Source of the DNA: Myxococcales bacterium
Lineage (GTDB): Bacteria; Myxococcota; Myxococcia; Myxococcales; Myxococcaceae
Assembly: GCA_003153055.1 (NCBI GenBank)
Contig: PMBV01000222.1
Span: 1 to 8,966 of the forward strand
Direction of reading: 5' to 3'
DNA: 8,966 nt
In this document: one piece after another, positions 1 to 6,932 of the stretch
Layout: every line of letters starts with the position of its first letter
How positions within the stretch are numbered: the stretch's first letter is position 1
The notes under the pieces: generated by a model
Told to the model about the DNA's origin: nothing
Seen by the model: the letters and a program-made list of their open reading frames with translations, nothing else
Database searches by the model: none
Program-made: the position numbers and the translations under genes

Positions 1-65
1 CTGCCCTACAGCCCCTACCAAAACGGGAAGCAGGAGAACTTCTGGGCGCAGGTGGAGGGTCGGCT
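1..65 (+). pseudogene. 3' fragment of an IS transposase/integrase (rve, DDE-type) catalytic domain
   Basis: Frame 1 reads LPYSPYQNGKQENFWAQVEG, then RL. This is the end of an integrase-core (rve) domain of the IS3/IS481 type, where the glutamate of the NGKQE motif is normally the third DDE catalytic residue. The sequence enters from outside the window. Transposase similarity stops around base 65, where the reading becomes type I HsdS sequence in another frame; frame 1 itself hits a stop at 127-129. It is therefore a truncated relic, or the end of an element whose body lies to the left. I see no terminal inverted repeat or target duplication at the junction. The IS family assignment is tentative. 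Confidence 0.6.
54..59 (+). promoter_or_regulatory. Shine-Dalgarno-like GGAGGG ahead of the truncated hsdS
   Basis: GGAGGG lies six bases before the GTG at 66 and sits inside the transposase-derived sequence. It makes 66 a usable start even though the native hsdS start is gone. The motif also encodes part of the integrase tail (QVEG), so it may be coincidental. Confidence 0.4.
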
Positions 66-938
66 GTGCCCGCGCTGGTCGAGAAATGCCGCCAGTCGGT
101 GTTGGCGGCCGCGTTCCGGGGCGACCTGACCGCCGACTGGAGGAAGAAGAACCCCAATGTCGAACCCGCGTCGAAGCTCCTGGAGCGCATCCGTGCCGAG
201 CGCCGCAAGAAGTGGGAGGAGGCCGAGCTCGCGAAGATGAAGGCCAAGGGCAAGGTGCCCAAGGACGACAAGTGGAAGGCGAAGTACGCAGAGCCTGAGC
301 CGCTTGATGCGAGAGAGCTACCCGAGTTGCCCCCGACCTGGTGCTGGGCTTCGCTCGACGATTTGCTGCTCTCGCTGCGAAACGGCGTTGCCACGAAGCC
401 GGACCGAGATGATGGCCTGCCAGTTCTTCGGATCAGCGCTGTCCGACCCCTTGAAGTCGATCTGAGCGATGTTCGCTACCTCCGGGATACCGCCGAATAT
501 GACCCCTATCATCTGACGGAGCATGATCTCCTCTTCACGAGGTACAATGGCAATGCCGAACTGGTTGGTTCGTGCGCCGTCGTGACAGGGCTGAATCGAC
601 GTATAGTGTTTCCCGACAAGCTGATTCGAGGGCGCGCGGTCGGTCAGCTCGTGCTTCCAGAGTTTATCGCCCAGGCAGCCTCCGCGGGCGCCACACGTGC
701 TTTCATCGCTTCTAAGAGCAAGTCGGCGGCAGGCCAGGTCGGGATCTCGGGTTCGGACCTTCGACGTGCTCCGGTCCCGCTCGTGCCTGTGGGTGAGCAG
801 AAGGAAATCGGAAGAGTCGTCGGGCATGCGCTGACGGTGAGTCGCTGTGCCCAGGTAGACGCCGATTCCGGACTCGACAAGCACGCTAGCCTCGAGCGGG
901 CGCTTCTTGCCCGTGCATTCGCGGGCCAACTAGTCTAA
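66..938 (+). CDS. hsdS: Type I restriction-modification specificity subunit (HsdS), N-terminally truncated
   Basis: S subunits give type I R-M complexes their DNA target, each of two recognition domains reading half of a bipartite site. A complete S subunit runs TRD1, central conserved helices, TRD2, distal helices; this 290-residue product starts inside the central helices. Residues 1-26 (ALVEKCRQSVLAAAFRGDLT) are central conserved region, followed by a charged linker (about 36-80), then TRD2 from about residue 88 (LPELPPTWCWASLDDLL). A PVGEQKEI motif lies near residue 241, and the distal repeat LERALLARAFAGQLV closes the protein and echoes its own N-terminus. The first TRD, roughly half the usual length, is missing. 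The GTG at 66 is preceded by GGAGGG (54-59) at six bases, and that SD lies in the adjoining transposase DNA. No hsdM or hsdR is in the window. It may be a dead fragment, or a half-S that works as a dimer, as truncated S subunits such as NgoAV can. The family call is firm; function is uncertain. Confidence 0.85.
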   Translation: MPALVEKCRQSVLAAAFRGDLTADWRKKNPNVEPASKLLERIRAERRKKWEEAELAKMKAKGKVPKDDKWKAKYAEPEPLDARELPELPPTWCWASLDDLLLSLRNGVATKPDRDDGLPVLRISAVRPLEVDLSDVRYLRDTAEYDPYHLTEHDLLFTRYNGNAELVGSCAVVTGLNRRIVFPDKLIRGRAVGQLVLPEFIAQAASAGATRAFIASKSKSAAGQVGISGSDLRRAPVPLVPVGEQKEIGRVVGHALTVSRCAQVDADSGLDKHASLERALLARAFAGQLV

Positions 939-969
939 CCGTTAGTTCACTCGTCAAGGACGCGTATCG

Positions 970-2661
970 ATGAAGAATCCCAGTGAGGAGCACCCGACGG
1001 CGGTCGCAGGCGCGAAGGACGACGTGGCCGGCGCCTCCCTCGCGCTCGCCCCCGTCGACAAAGCAGACCAGCTCCCGGACCTTCGCCACGCTCTCGTGGA
1101 CCGGCGACTGCCTAACGCACTCGTCGAGTTGCATTCACGTCTCACGGCGCTACTGGACACCGACCCGAATGAGGTGGTGCGCCAGGTGCGAGAGATCAGC
1201 CATGCATTGCCAAACGGGCGCAACACCAAGGTGCTCCGCGCGGGGCTCCTTGTGGATGGAGGTGTGGCGTCAGGACAGACGGATGCTATCGGGGAGGGGT
1301 TGCAGTTGTTTCGCGAACTCTACAAGGCATATCCGGACGCCGAGGTTGCCTACGGCCTCGCAAACGCACTCGTATCGATCAACGGCGCGCCACCAGGCGG
1401 TTCGGATTGGCTCGGCCATCAGGAACGCACACGCGAGCAGCGTGCGGAGGCTCGGCGTCTATATTGGGGAGTCGCTCGGGACACAGCCGTCGAGCAGGCG
1501 CTCAGGACCCAGGCCTGGACGAACCTTGCCAGCGAGTTTACCAACAGCTACCGGCTTGGTGAGGCGCACGACGCGCGACTAGCGGCGCTCGACGTTGATC
1601 CCTCGAACGGGGTTGCCGCCGGCTGTGCGGCTCGCGACCTCCTCTGGCTCTTCCACCAGGGCGGCTGCTCTGACCTTACCCGCGTCGAGGCGATCATGCT
1701 GGCCAAAATCGCCAAGCGGCACCAGGACCGCGTGCTTGAGTATGCCGGACGACGCGCCGCAGAGCAGTTCGCGGCCCTGGCCGACGAGCTCGGCGAGCCA
1801 CCTCCGCGCTTGCCGCACGTCGATCCATTCGTCCGGTGGGTGGAGCGCGAGCGGCTGACCCTCGCTCCGGCGGTCGAACTCGTCGATCCCGCGTTGGGGA
1901 AGTTGGACTGGCTGATGCTGCCTGGGATCGTCGACCGTGAACCTGGCGCACGGGCGGCGTCACCACCACCCGTATTTGCGATGTTCAATGTCTTGAAGGC
2001 AGACTTCATCCTCGCGCGCGATCTGGCCTGGAGGGCCAGAGGAGGTGGCAGCGATTGGCCCGCGACGGGTCGCTTCGCCGATACCCTCGATTATGCCACC
2101 TATGGGCCGCAGTCGTCTGCCCACGTCCTCGCTCACCGCACAGCACTCGACATACTCGACAAAGTGGCAGTGACCGCGAACCACTACTTCAATATCGGAC
2201 AGCCGCCGAACAAGGTGTCCTTCGGCAGGCTGTGGCGTCAAAGTCAACGCAAGAGCGCCGATTCCCGCCCGCTCGACGCGCGGGTCGAAACTGCCATTCG
2301 AGGAGGCGCCAACGCCCTTTACGGGCTCCTTGAGCTTGCCGAGGACTACGATGATGAAGGGGGCGCCTTGCATTCGCAAAAGGAACTTCGAAATGCAGGC
2401 ACGCACCGCTTCGTGGTCCTGCACGACCTCGCTGACCCGGAAGCAGGTAGACAAGGACCGGAGATCGAACACCACCGGCAAGGGCAGTTCGTCGAGGAGG
2501 TGGTTCGAGCGCTCCGTGTCGCAAGGTCGGCGATCCAGATGCTCGCGCTCGCAATCACGCAGCACGAACGAGCGCTGCGACAGGGGGCGGGCGGACGGCT
2601 GGGAACAATGGTTGTCCCCGATCACGATTGGATCAGAGGGCGCGGAGAGGACGTTCGGTGA
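970..2661 (+). CDS. TPR-like protein with C-terminal LA2681-type HEPN domain (putative RNase/defence effector)
   Basis: This 563-residue soluble protein shows no signal peptide or membrane helix. Residues about 50-300 are helical and TPR-like (for example GLQLFRELYKAYPDAEVAYGLA and a second repeat near LGEAHDARLAALDVDPSNGVAA). Residues about 336-530 match the LA2681-family HEPN domain: a FNVLKADFILARDL helix, then HRTALDILDKVAVTANHYFN and KVSFGRLW, and finally ELRNAGTHRF with R474 and H479. That is an intact RX4H motif, the metal-independent RNase active site of many HEPN toxins and defence proteins. The ATG at 970 has AAGGA at 956-960, nine bases upstream. The gene starts 31 bases after hsdS on the same strand, so co-transcription is likely. 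By analogy with other HEPN nucleases it could cut RNA when restriction is inhibited or infection is sensed, the TPR part perhaps binding the trigger. Domain assignment is strong; substrate and trigger are inference. Confidence 0.85.
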   Translation: MKNPSEEHPTAVAGAKDDVAGASLALAPVDKADQLPDLRHALVDRRLPNALVELHSRLTALLDTDPNEVVRQVREISHALPNGRNTKVLRAGLLVDGGVASGQTDAIGEGLQLFRELYKAYPDAEVAYGLANALVSINGAPPGGSDWLGHQERTREQRAEARRLYWGVARDTAVEQALRTQAWTNLASEFTNSYRLGEAHDARLAALDVDPSNGVAAGCAARDLLWLFHQGGCSDLTRVEAIMLAKIAKRHQDRVLEYAGRRAAEQFAALADELGEPPPRLPHVDPFVRWVERERLTLAPAVELVDPALGKLDWLMLPGIVDREPGARAASPPPVFAMFNVLKADFILARDLAWRARGGGSDWPATGRFADTLDYATYGPQSSAHVLAHRTALDILDKVAVTANHYFNIGQPPNKVSFGRLWRQSQRKSADSRPLDARVETAIRGGANALYGLLELAEDYDDEGGALHSQKELRNAGTHRFVVLHDLADPEAGRQGPEIEHHRQGQFVEEVVRALRVARSAIQMLALAITQHERALRQGAGGRLGTMVVPDHDWIRGRGEDVR

Positions 2662-2677
2662 CCTGCAACGAACGTCC
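2649..2677 (+). terminator. Perfect 9-bp inverted repeat enclosing the HEPN gene stop codon
   Basis: GGACGTTCG (2649-2657) pairs perfectly with CGAACGTCC (2669-2677) across an 11-base loop that contains the TGA stop (2659-2661). No T-run follows on either strand, so it is not a classical intrinsic terminator. It may be a Rho-associated 3' end, an mRNA-stabilising hairpin or a protein site at the end of the hsdS-HEPN unit. The bases from 2678 to 2817 that separate it from the convergent small gene show nothing else recognisable. Confidence 0.35.
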
Positions 2678-2817
2678 GGGTTCTCAGTCGGTGCCTCGGC
2701 TGCGTCCACCGGCCCCTCCACTGGGTGGCACAGGCCCAAGACGTGCGTGACCCCGTCCCCTCCGCGGCGTGCTTGTGGTCATGGTGGTTGTGCGATGGGC
2801 GCAGTGTTCCAGAGTAT

Positions 2818-3111
2818 CTAGACGAAGAACTGCAAGGTGGCCTCCGTGTTCGTCTTGGGAAATCCGACAGTGTAGAAGATCTCGGTGTCGCGTACCGGGA
2901 CTTCCTCAAATCGCTTGAACACTTGGTCGCCCTGTTCGGGCAATCGCCTCAGGACGGCCTCCCACGCTGCGGTGACTTCCGCGCTGCTATCACCCGTCCT
3001 CAACAAGAATAGGCTTACCGGAGATGGCAGGTTGTCTGGAATGGAAATGTTCTCAACCCCTACCATCACATGGGGAAGCGCGGGGGCGTGGTCTCGGTAT
3101 CGAAGTGTCAC
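2818..3111 (-). CDS. Small hypothetical protein (97 residues)
   Basis: I do not recognise this protein. It starts with GTG at 3111, and an AAGGAG ribosome binding site lies five bases upstream (message-sense ...AAGGAGATGCC-GTG). An ATG inside that spacer is out of frame and stops at once, so GTG is the start. The product is a soluble, mixed alpha/beta-looking protein with a proline-rich early segment (SIPDNLPSPVSLFLL), an amphipathic helix near residues 43-65 (AEVTAAWEAVLRRLPEQGDQ) and a hydrophobic C-terminus. It has no cysteines, signal peptide or membrane helix. Third positions are mostly G/C, unlike an overlapping plus-strand reading. It converges with the HEPN gene and lies beyond the recombinase relic downstream of the OLD gene, apparently under its own promoter. 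It is probably a real gene of unknown function, part of mobile cargo. Confidence 0.65.
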   Translation of the reverse strand: MTLRYRDHAPALPHVMVGVENISIPDNLPSPVSLFLLRTGDSSAEVTAAWEAVLRRLPEQGDQVFKRFEEVPVRDTEIFYTVGFPKTNTEATLQFFV

Positions 3112-3134
3112 GGCATCTCCTTCTTGAATGCTCG

Positions 3135-3140
3135 AGTATA
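3135..3140 (-). promoter_or_regulatory. Putative -10 element for the 97-residue gene
   Basis: On the minus strand TATACT occurs 24 bases before the GTG at 3111, leaving room for a short leader that contains the AAGGAG site. It matches TATAAT at five of six positions and is AT-rich in a GC-rich setting. I see no good -35 hexamer at the right distance, so a weak or activator-dependent promoter is possible. From 3141 to 3271 I see nothing else I can support. Confidence 0.3.
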
Positions 3141-3271
3141 GAGGCGATTCCTACGGGATGCTTCGTGAAGAGCATGGACGTTGGCGGATTAACCTTAAGC
3201 TAGTGAGGGATTCCCGAGAGGCATTTCTGTGGTCTGTCGGCAAGCGTCACCCTGTCGGCTCGTGACCCATC

Positions 3272-3487
3272 TTATCGCCGGTGTGCTGCATCGGTGAGAC
3301 CAAATCTCGCCGCGGCTCCCCACGTTCCTGCGTGCGCCACATCCCGAAGCGCCCCCTCGCCGATCGGATCCACCCCTTCGACGGCCTCAAGCGCCAGCAC
3401 CCGCTCTTGGATGTCGGGGGCCAACAGCAGACGGTCTAGGAACTGTTCCCCCTCGCGCTCCGCCGGGCGTGAAGCCCCGGCTGGAGC
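3272..3487 (-). pseudogene. Relic of a large serine recombinase C-terminal tail (copy A)
   Basis: The minus strand reads FLDRLLLAPDIQERVLALEA and then VEGVDPIGEGALRDVAHAGTW before a TAA at 3272-3274. This matches the tail of copy B (6046-6336). At DNA level 3331-3430 aligns without gaps to 6090-6189 with 80 of 100 bases identical. Upstream of FLDRLL the similarity to the HTH segment (SLGFTRARVTQLLD in copy B) continues only in another frame (SRGFT at about 3465-3480), so the copy is frameshifted. It begins directly after the OLD stop codon and lacks the catalytic domain, the coiled coil and most of the HTH. The frame stays open back into the OLD 3' end, but that part is shadow. It is a non-functional remnant. 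Confidence 0.7.
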
Positions 3488-3494
3488 AAACCAC

Positions 3495-5585
3495 CTAAGG
3501 TTTCGCAGCCGTCTCGGTGAATCGACGGAAGAGCTTCGCCCAGAGGTCGACGGTGGGGTCGGTGCGCTCAAGCCCCTTCGAGAGGAGCAGTTGCTTCACT
3601 CGCTTGGAGAGTTCGACCTTCCAGCCCTTTTCGAGAATGATCCCCTCGGTCTTGGCCCAACTCTCGATCTGCCCGACCACGGGGACGCCCGTCTTCGCAA
3701 CGTCGACGAAGCTGTTGTCGTGATCTCGGAACATTCGATCGACCTGCTTCCCGAGCATCCGGAGTGGGATCAGGTCCTCGATCTCGGCACCGGCAATCCC
3801 CGCAAACGTCGAGACATCGAGGAGCTTCTCTTGCTCGGTTGAATACAGATCGCGACGCAGAGCCTCGCCAAGTTCGTGGCCGGGCCTGTCTCCGTCCAAG
3901 ACGACGAATGGAAGCACGTTGTCCTTCCCGCCTAGCAAGGCCACCACAGGCTTGATGCCCTTGGCGCCTCCGCACGGCGGGAACACAAGTTCCTTCCCGG
4001 TTGCGAGGAGCCCGTGAGAGGCCAGAACCTGTTTGATAGCTGTGAGGTAGTGCTGGTCGGATGCGCCTTCGACCAGAACAGGTGTGCAGCCAATCAAGAG
4101 GCTCTGGGACACGCTCAATCCGAGCGCGGCGTGAACTGCATAACCCGACCCCTTCTCGGAGGTTGTTGCTCCAGCCCCAAGATCGGAAGTGACGCTGGTG
4201 GCCCCCTCTTCGGTCACGAACACCTTTCGCACTCGGTCCAGGCGATCGGCGTCAACTAGGAACGGAGAGTGCGTCGTATACAGCAGCTGGTTCTCCTTGG
4301 AGAGACTGTGAAAGAAGGCCAAGAGATCGCTTTGTGCCAAGGGATGCAGGCTGAGGCCCGGCTCATCGAGGAGGAGGATGGCGTCATCGTGCGCCTCAGA
4401 GCTCTCGACAAGGAACACTAGGTAGAAACTCAGGAACCATTGAAGTCCGGTGCTTCGTCCCTCGAGCTCAACTTCCTCGGGTCGCCGCTCATCCGCGACC
4501 CAGATTCGGAAGTGATCGCCGTCGGCTTCGAAGCGGAAACGATAGTCGCCCTGCTTCCACCACGTCCGAAAGTCCTTCGTTAGCTTCGTGCTCGCTGATT
4601 GCAGGAGGATGCTTCGTTCCTTCTTCTTGGCTGCCACTGCGTTGGCCTCGTCCGGATTGGCGACGCGCGTTGGATTGCCGGGATCTCGGAATTCGCGGCC
4701 GAGTTCGAGGATCTCATCCGGCTTCAGATTGACGAAATCGAAGAGGACCTTGAGCGTCCTCGCCTTGGCTTCCTCCTTCGCGCCCAAACCAGTCCGGGCG
4801 AGATTCTGGATGACCTGCGGCAGGTAGATCTCGGAATCGAGGTTTCCGTAGTTCGAGTAGTAGACGAACCTCGGCGCAAGCGACAACGCGAGCTTCCCTC
4901 CCGCGTCGTTTGCTGAGGGGTGCGGTTGCCCCAAGGAAGTACTGACAGCAGTCAGACTGGCAATCGCCTTCTCGATGAGGGGTTCGAGCTTCGGATCAGC
5001 CACGCCACCAGCAGCCAGCACGGCGATCACCTGGTTCACTACGTCGGTGGACACATCCGCGAGGCCGGTCGTTACCTCTTCGGCAGTTTCAAGGACCGCG
5101 AGAACGGCCGCTTTGGCACCCGCCTGCTCTGGCTTGAGTTCCAACTCATCGAGTGCTGTTCGCGCGCCCTGCGTGGCGTCGGTCACTGAGGCCACAGGAG
5201 CGGTTCGGGCTGGCGACGCTCTTGGGAACCCAACAGAGTGGCGACCATCAAATGAGCGCGACACCTCGATCTGGGCGAACTCCTCCGGGGGGAGCAACGT
5301 CAGCTTCGATAGCTGCGCGGCTTCCTGCTTGTTGGTCTCGAAGATCGCCCGAACAAACACAGGCGACGGTTTTTGATTTCGCATCCCGCTGTATTCTTTT
5401 CGGGGCATGTCGGAAAGCGGGACGATCGCACCCTCCTTCGCGGGTCGAAGCTTCCATAATGGCAAGAGAAGATTCGTCTTCCCCGACTCGTTGGTTCCGA
5501 TGAAGGCCGTCACATCATCAACCGTCACCCAGCCGCTATCGACGACTGAACGGAAATTCGTGACGCGGAATTGAGCAAGTCTCAC
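3495..5585 (-). CDS. OLD-family ATP-dependent endonuclease (ABC-type ATPase + TOPRIM)
   Basis: This 696-residue protein joins an SMC/ABC-like ATPase to a C-terminal TOPRIM nuclease, the OLD layout. An N-terminal strand (RLAQFRVTNFRSV) leads to Walker A GTNESGKTN (residues 30-38). The signature-like motif EGRSTGLQ is at 375-382, Walker B AILLLDEPG at 402-410 and the H-loop TTHS at 437-440. The TOPRIM part has VLVEGASDQHYL (E506, D510), VVLDGDRPG (D564, D566) and an acidic EIEDL at 601-605, so all expected metal-binding groups are present. Residues about 130-230 form an alanine-rich helical insert between the ATPase halves. GTG at 5585 is chosen because AAGGGA lies five bases upstream and the N-terminal strand follows at once. 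OLD proteins, including the P2 Old protein and GajA of Gabija, are DNA nucleases used against phage. No UvrD-like GajB helicase is in the window, so a stand-alone OLD is likelier than Gabija. Recombinase relics flank it on both sides. Confidence 0.9.
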   Translation of the reverse strand: MRLAQFRVTNFRSVVDSGWVTVDDVTAFIGTNESGKTNLLLPLWKLRPAKEGAIVPLSDMPRKEYSGMRNQKPSPVFVRAIFETNKQEAAQLSKLTLLPPEEFAQIEVSRSFDGRHSVGFPRASPARTAPVASVTDATQGARTALDELELKPEQAGAKAAVLAVLETAEEVTTGLADVSTDVVNQVIAVLAAGGVADPKLEPLIEKAIASLTAVSTSLGQPHPSANDAGGKLALSLAPRFVYYSNYGNLDSEIYLPQVIQNLARTGLGAKEEAKARTLKVLFDFVNLKPDEILELGREFRDPGNPTRVANPDEANAVAAKKKERSILLQSASTKLTKDFRTWWKQGDYRFRFEADGDHFRIWVADERRPEEVELEGRSTGLQWFLSFYLVFLVESSEAHDDAILLLDEPGLSLHPLAQSDLLAFFHSLSKENQLLYTTHSPFLVDADRLDRVRKVFVTEEGATSVTSDLGAGATTSEKGSGYAVHAALGLSVSQSLLIGCTPVLVEGASDQHYLTAIKQVLASHGLLATGKELVFPPCGGAKGIKPVVALLGGKDNVLPFVVLDGDRPGHELGEALRRDLYSTEQEKLLDVSTFAGIAGAEIEDLIPLRMLGKQVDRMFRDHDNSFVDVAKTGVPVVGQIESWAKTEGIILEKGWKVELSKRVKQLLLSKGLERTDPTVDLWAKLFRRFTETAAKP

Positions 5586-5589
5586 AGAA

Positions 5590-5975
5590 GTCCCTTTGTG
5601 TTGGTGAAAAGAGTGCGAGCGCGATGGGCCGCATCACTCCAAGTGGCTGTTCCTGTACGTGAGCGCCTTTCTTCTGCGTCACGCTCTCACTGAAGGGCCG
5701 CTTCAACTGCGCGGAGGCCCATTGGAAGTCGGTCTACACCTCCACGTTGATCGACCCCGTGGAGTTCGGGTCCGCCTCCTTCCGCTTGGCCGCAACCGAT
5801 GGCTCGAGAAGCAGGATCGCGTCGTCGTCCTGACCTCCTCCCCCTCTCCCGACTTCAGGCCCTCATTGGCGACCAGTTGAGATTCCACCCTCGCCTGTGC
5901 ACGCTCTGCACCTTCGAACTCCTGTTCGGTGCGCGCGACGGCTGCACGGACCTCCTTAGTCGACCGCTCCCCCAT
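5590..5975 (-). pseudogene. Decayed gene of unknown function between recombinase relic B and the OLD gene
   Basis: ATG at 5975 follows GGGAGGAACCAG, an excellent ribosome binding site, and reads MGERSTKEVRAAVARTEQEF and on through ARVESQLVANEGLKS, a helical, coiled-coil-like start. After about residue 46 that frame turns into arginine-rich, non-coding-looking sequence. Coding character (high G/C third positions) passes to another frame: GQDDDAILLLEPSVAAKRKE then ADPNSTGSINVEV. This is followed by a TAG at 5734-5736 and then more coding-like sequence (TDFQWASAQLKRPFSESVTQ) down to about 5590. The frame switch falls in a purine-rich minus-strand tract (about 5834-5850). One frameshift plus one nonsense codon therefore explain the pattern. 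I do not recognise the family. It may be a recombinase-borne cargo gene. The strong RBS argues that it was once real. Confidence 0.4.
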
Positions 5976-6045
5976 CTGGTTCCTCCCAAGAGGTTGGGGA
6001 GTTGAGCGCGCCGCCCGTCTCTTGTCGAGGCGAACCTTTAGGTGC

Positions 6046-6869
6046 TCAGGTGGTTGGCCAGGCGGCCCGCTGTTCCTCCGACGTCCTCGCGTGTGCCACG
6101 TCCCTCAGTGCCCGCTCACCGATGGGCTCCACACCGTCGACGGCCTCGAGCACCAACACCTGCTCCTGGATGTCGGGAGCCGGCAGCAACAAGTCCAGGA
6201 GCTGAGTCACCCGGGCCCGGGTGAAGCCCAGGCTGCGTGCCACCGACGCCCTGTCTGCGACGATGCCCTTGTCGATGGCCACCTGCAGGTGGTGGGCGAG
6301 CGCCAGCATGTGGGCCACCTTCGCCGGGCGCCGCACTGGCTCCCTCGCCTCCTCCGGCGCCGGTGGCTCCTCCGTGAGGCTGACTCGGGAGCCACGCCTC
6401 CGGAACAGTGCCCCCTTGATGACGTGCCGGTCGACCGGACCTGGGCCCCCCCCTCGGCGCCGGTACTCATGCCCGCCTCCTGGGAGCCGTCCTCGATGGC
6501 GAAGTTGATGAGCTCCACCTCCACCTCACCCGTCGCCTCGGCCACCCGCACCTGGGTCACCAAGGCCCGCATCAGCCGCAGCCGATTCTCCGGCGTCATC
6601 CACGTCCACACCCGGCCGAAGTTCCGCAGGGCCCCGGCCATCCACTGGGCCTCGTCAGTGGCCCGGCCGAGTTGCTTCCTGTCCAGCTCCGCCTGGGCCA
6701 GGAGCCGCTCCGACGTCACCAGCCTGTCGCTTTCGGCCACCAGCTTCTCCTCGGCCATCTCCCTGGCCCGGCCCCCCAGCCTGGAGAGCTCCTCCGTCAG
6801 CTTCGAGGCGGCGGTGGAGGCGCTGGCCACTCGGCCGGGCAGCTGAGGACCTTCCTGGAGCTGGGGCAA
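6046..6869 (-). pseudogene. Relic of a large serine recombinase, C-terminal coiled coil plus HTH tail (copy B), frameshifted
   Basis: The 5' part of the relic (6845 down to about 6454) reads a coiled coil (SKLTEELSRLGGRAREMAEE and on) followed by WTWMTPENRLRLMRALVTQV and TGEVEVEL, typical of the C-terminus of large serine recombinases. At a C8 run on the plus strand (6446-6453; G8 in the message) the frame breaks. The next frame continues with VDRHVIKGALFRRRGSRVSL, then a probable ParB-like HTH (DRASVARSLGFTRARVTQLL), and ends PAPDIQEQVL...ALRDVAH before the TGA at 6046-6048. Nine G residues would restore one continuous frame. The catalytic resolvase domain and recombinase domain are absent: a TAG in frame at 6873-6875 and unrelated sequence lie upstream. 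It is a dead remnant of an integrase-type element. Confidence 0.75.
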
Positions 6870-6932
6870 CGACTACCGCTCCTCGCGACCAGTTCGGTGG
6901 TGACAGGACAACGTTGCGCGACTGCCCGCGAT

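Noticed and set aside
318..929. Minus-strand open frame of 203 codons inside hsdS
   Set aside because: It lies opposite clear HsdS TRD2 sequence, with no domain or ribosome binding site supporting it.
1960..2739. Minus-strand open frame of 259 codons opposite the HEPN gene
   Set aside because: The plus strand encodes the conserved LA2681 HEPN motifs here; the antisense frame is a product of codon bias.
2725..3012. Plus-strand open frame of 95 codons overlapping the 97-residue minus gene
   Set aside because: It has no ribosome binding site and poorer third-position bias than the minus-strand gene, which has AAGGAG at ideal spacing.
3495..5585. Reading the OLD gene as GajA of a Gabija system
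   Set aside because: No UvrD/PcrA-like GajB helicase lies next to it; both flanks are recombinase or unknown relics.
5586..5680. Sigma70-like promoter upstream of the OLD start
   Set aside because: A TTGGAG is present but no acceptable -10 hexamer follows at 16-18 bases, so I do not call it.
5929..6846. Long plus-strand open frame of 305 codons opposite the serine recombinase relic
   Set aside because: It is antisense to recognisable recombinase sequence, its composition (Arg/Ser/Pro-rich) is typical of a GC-rich shadow, and it has no recognisable domain.
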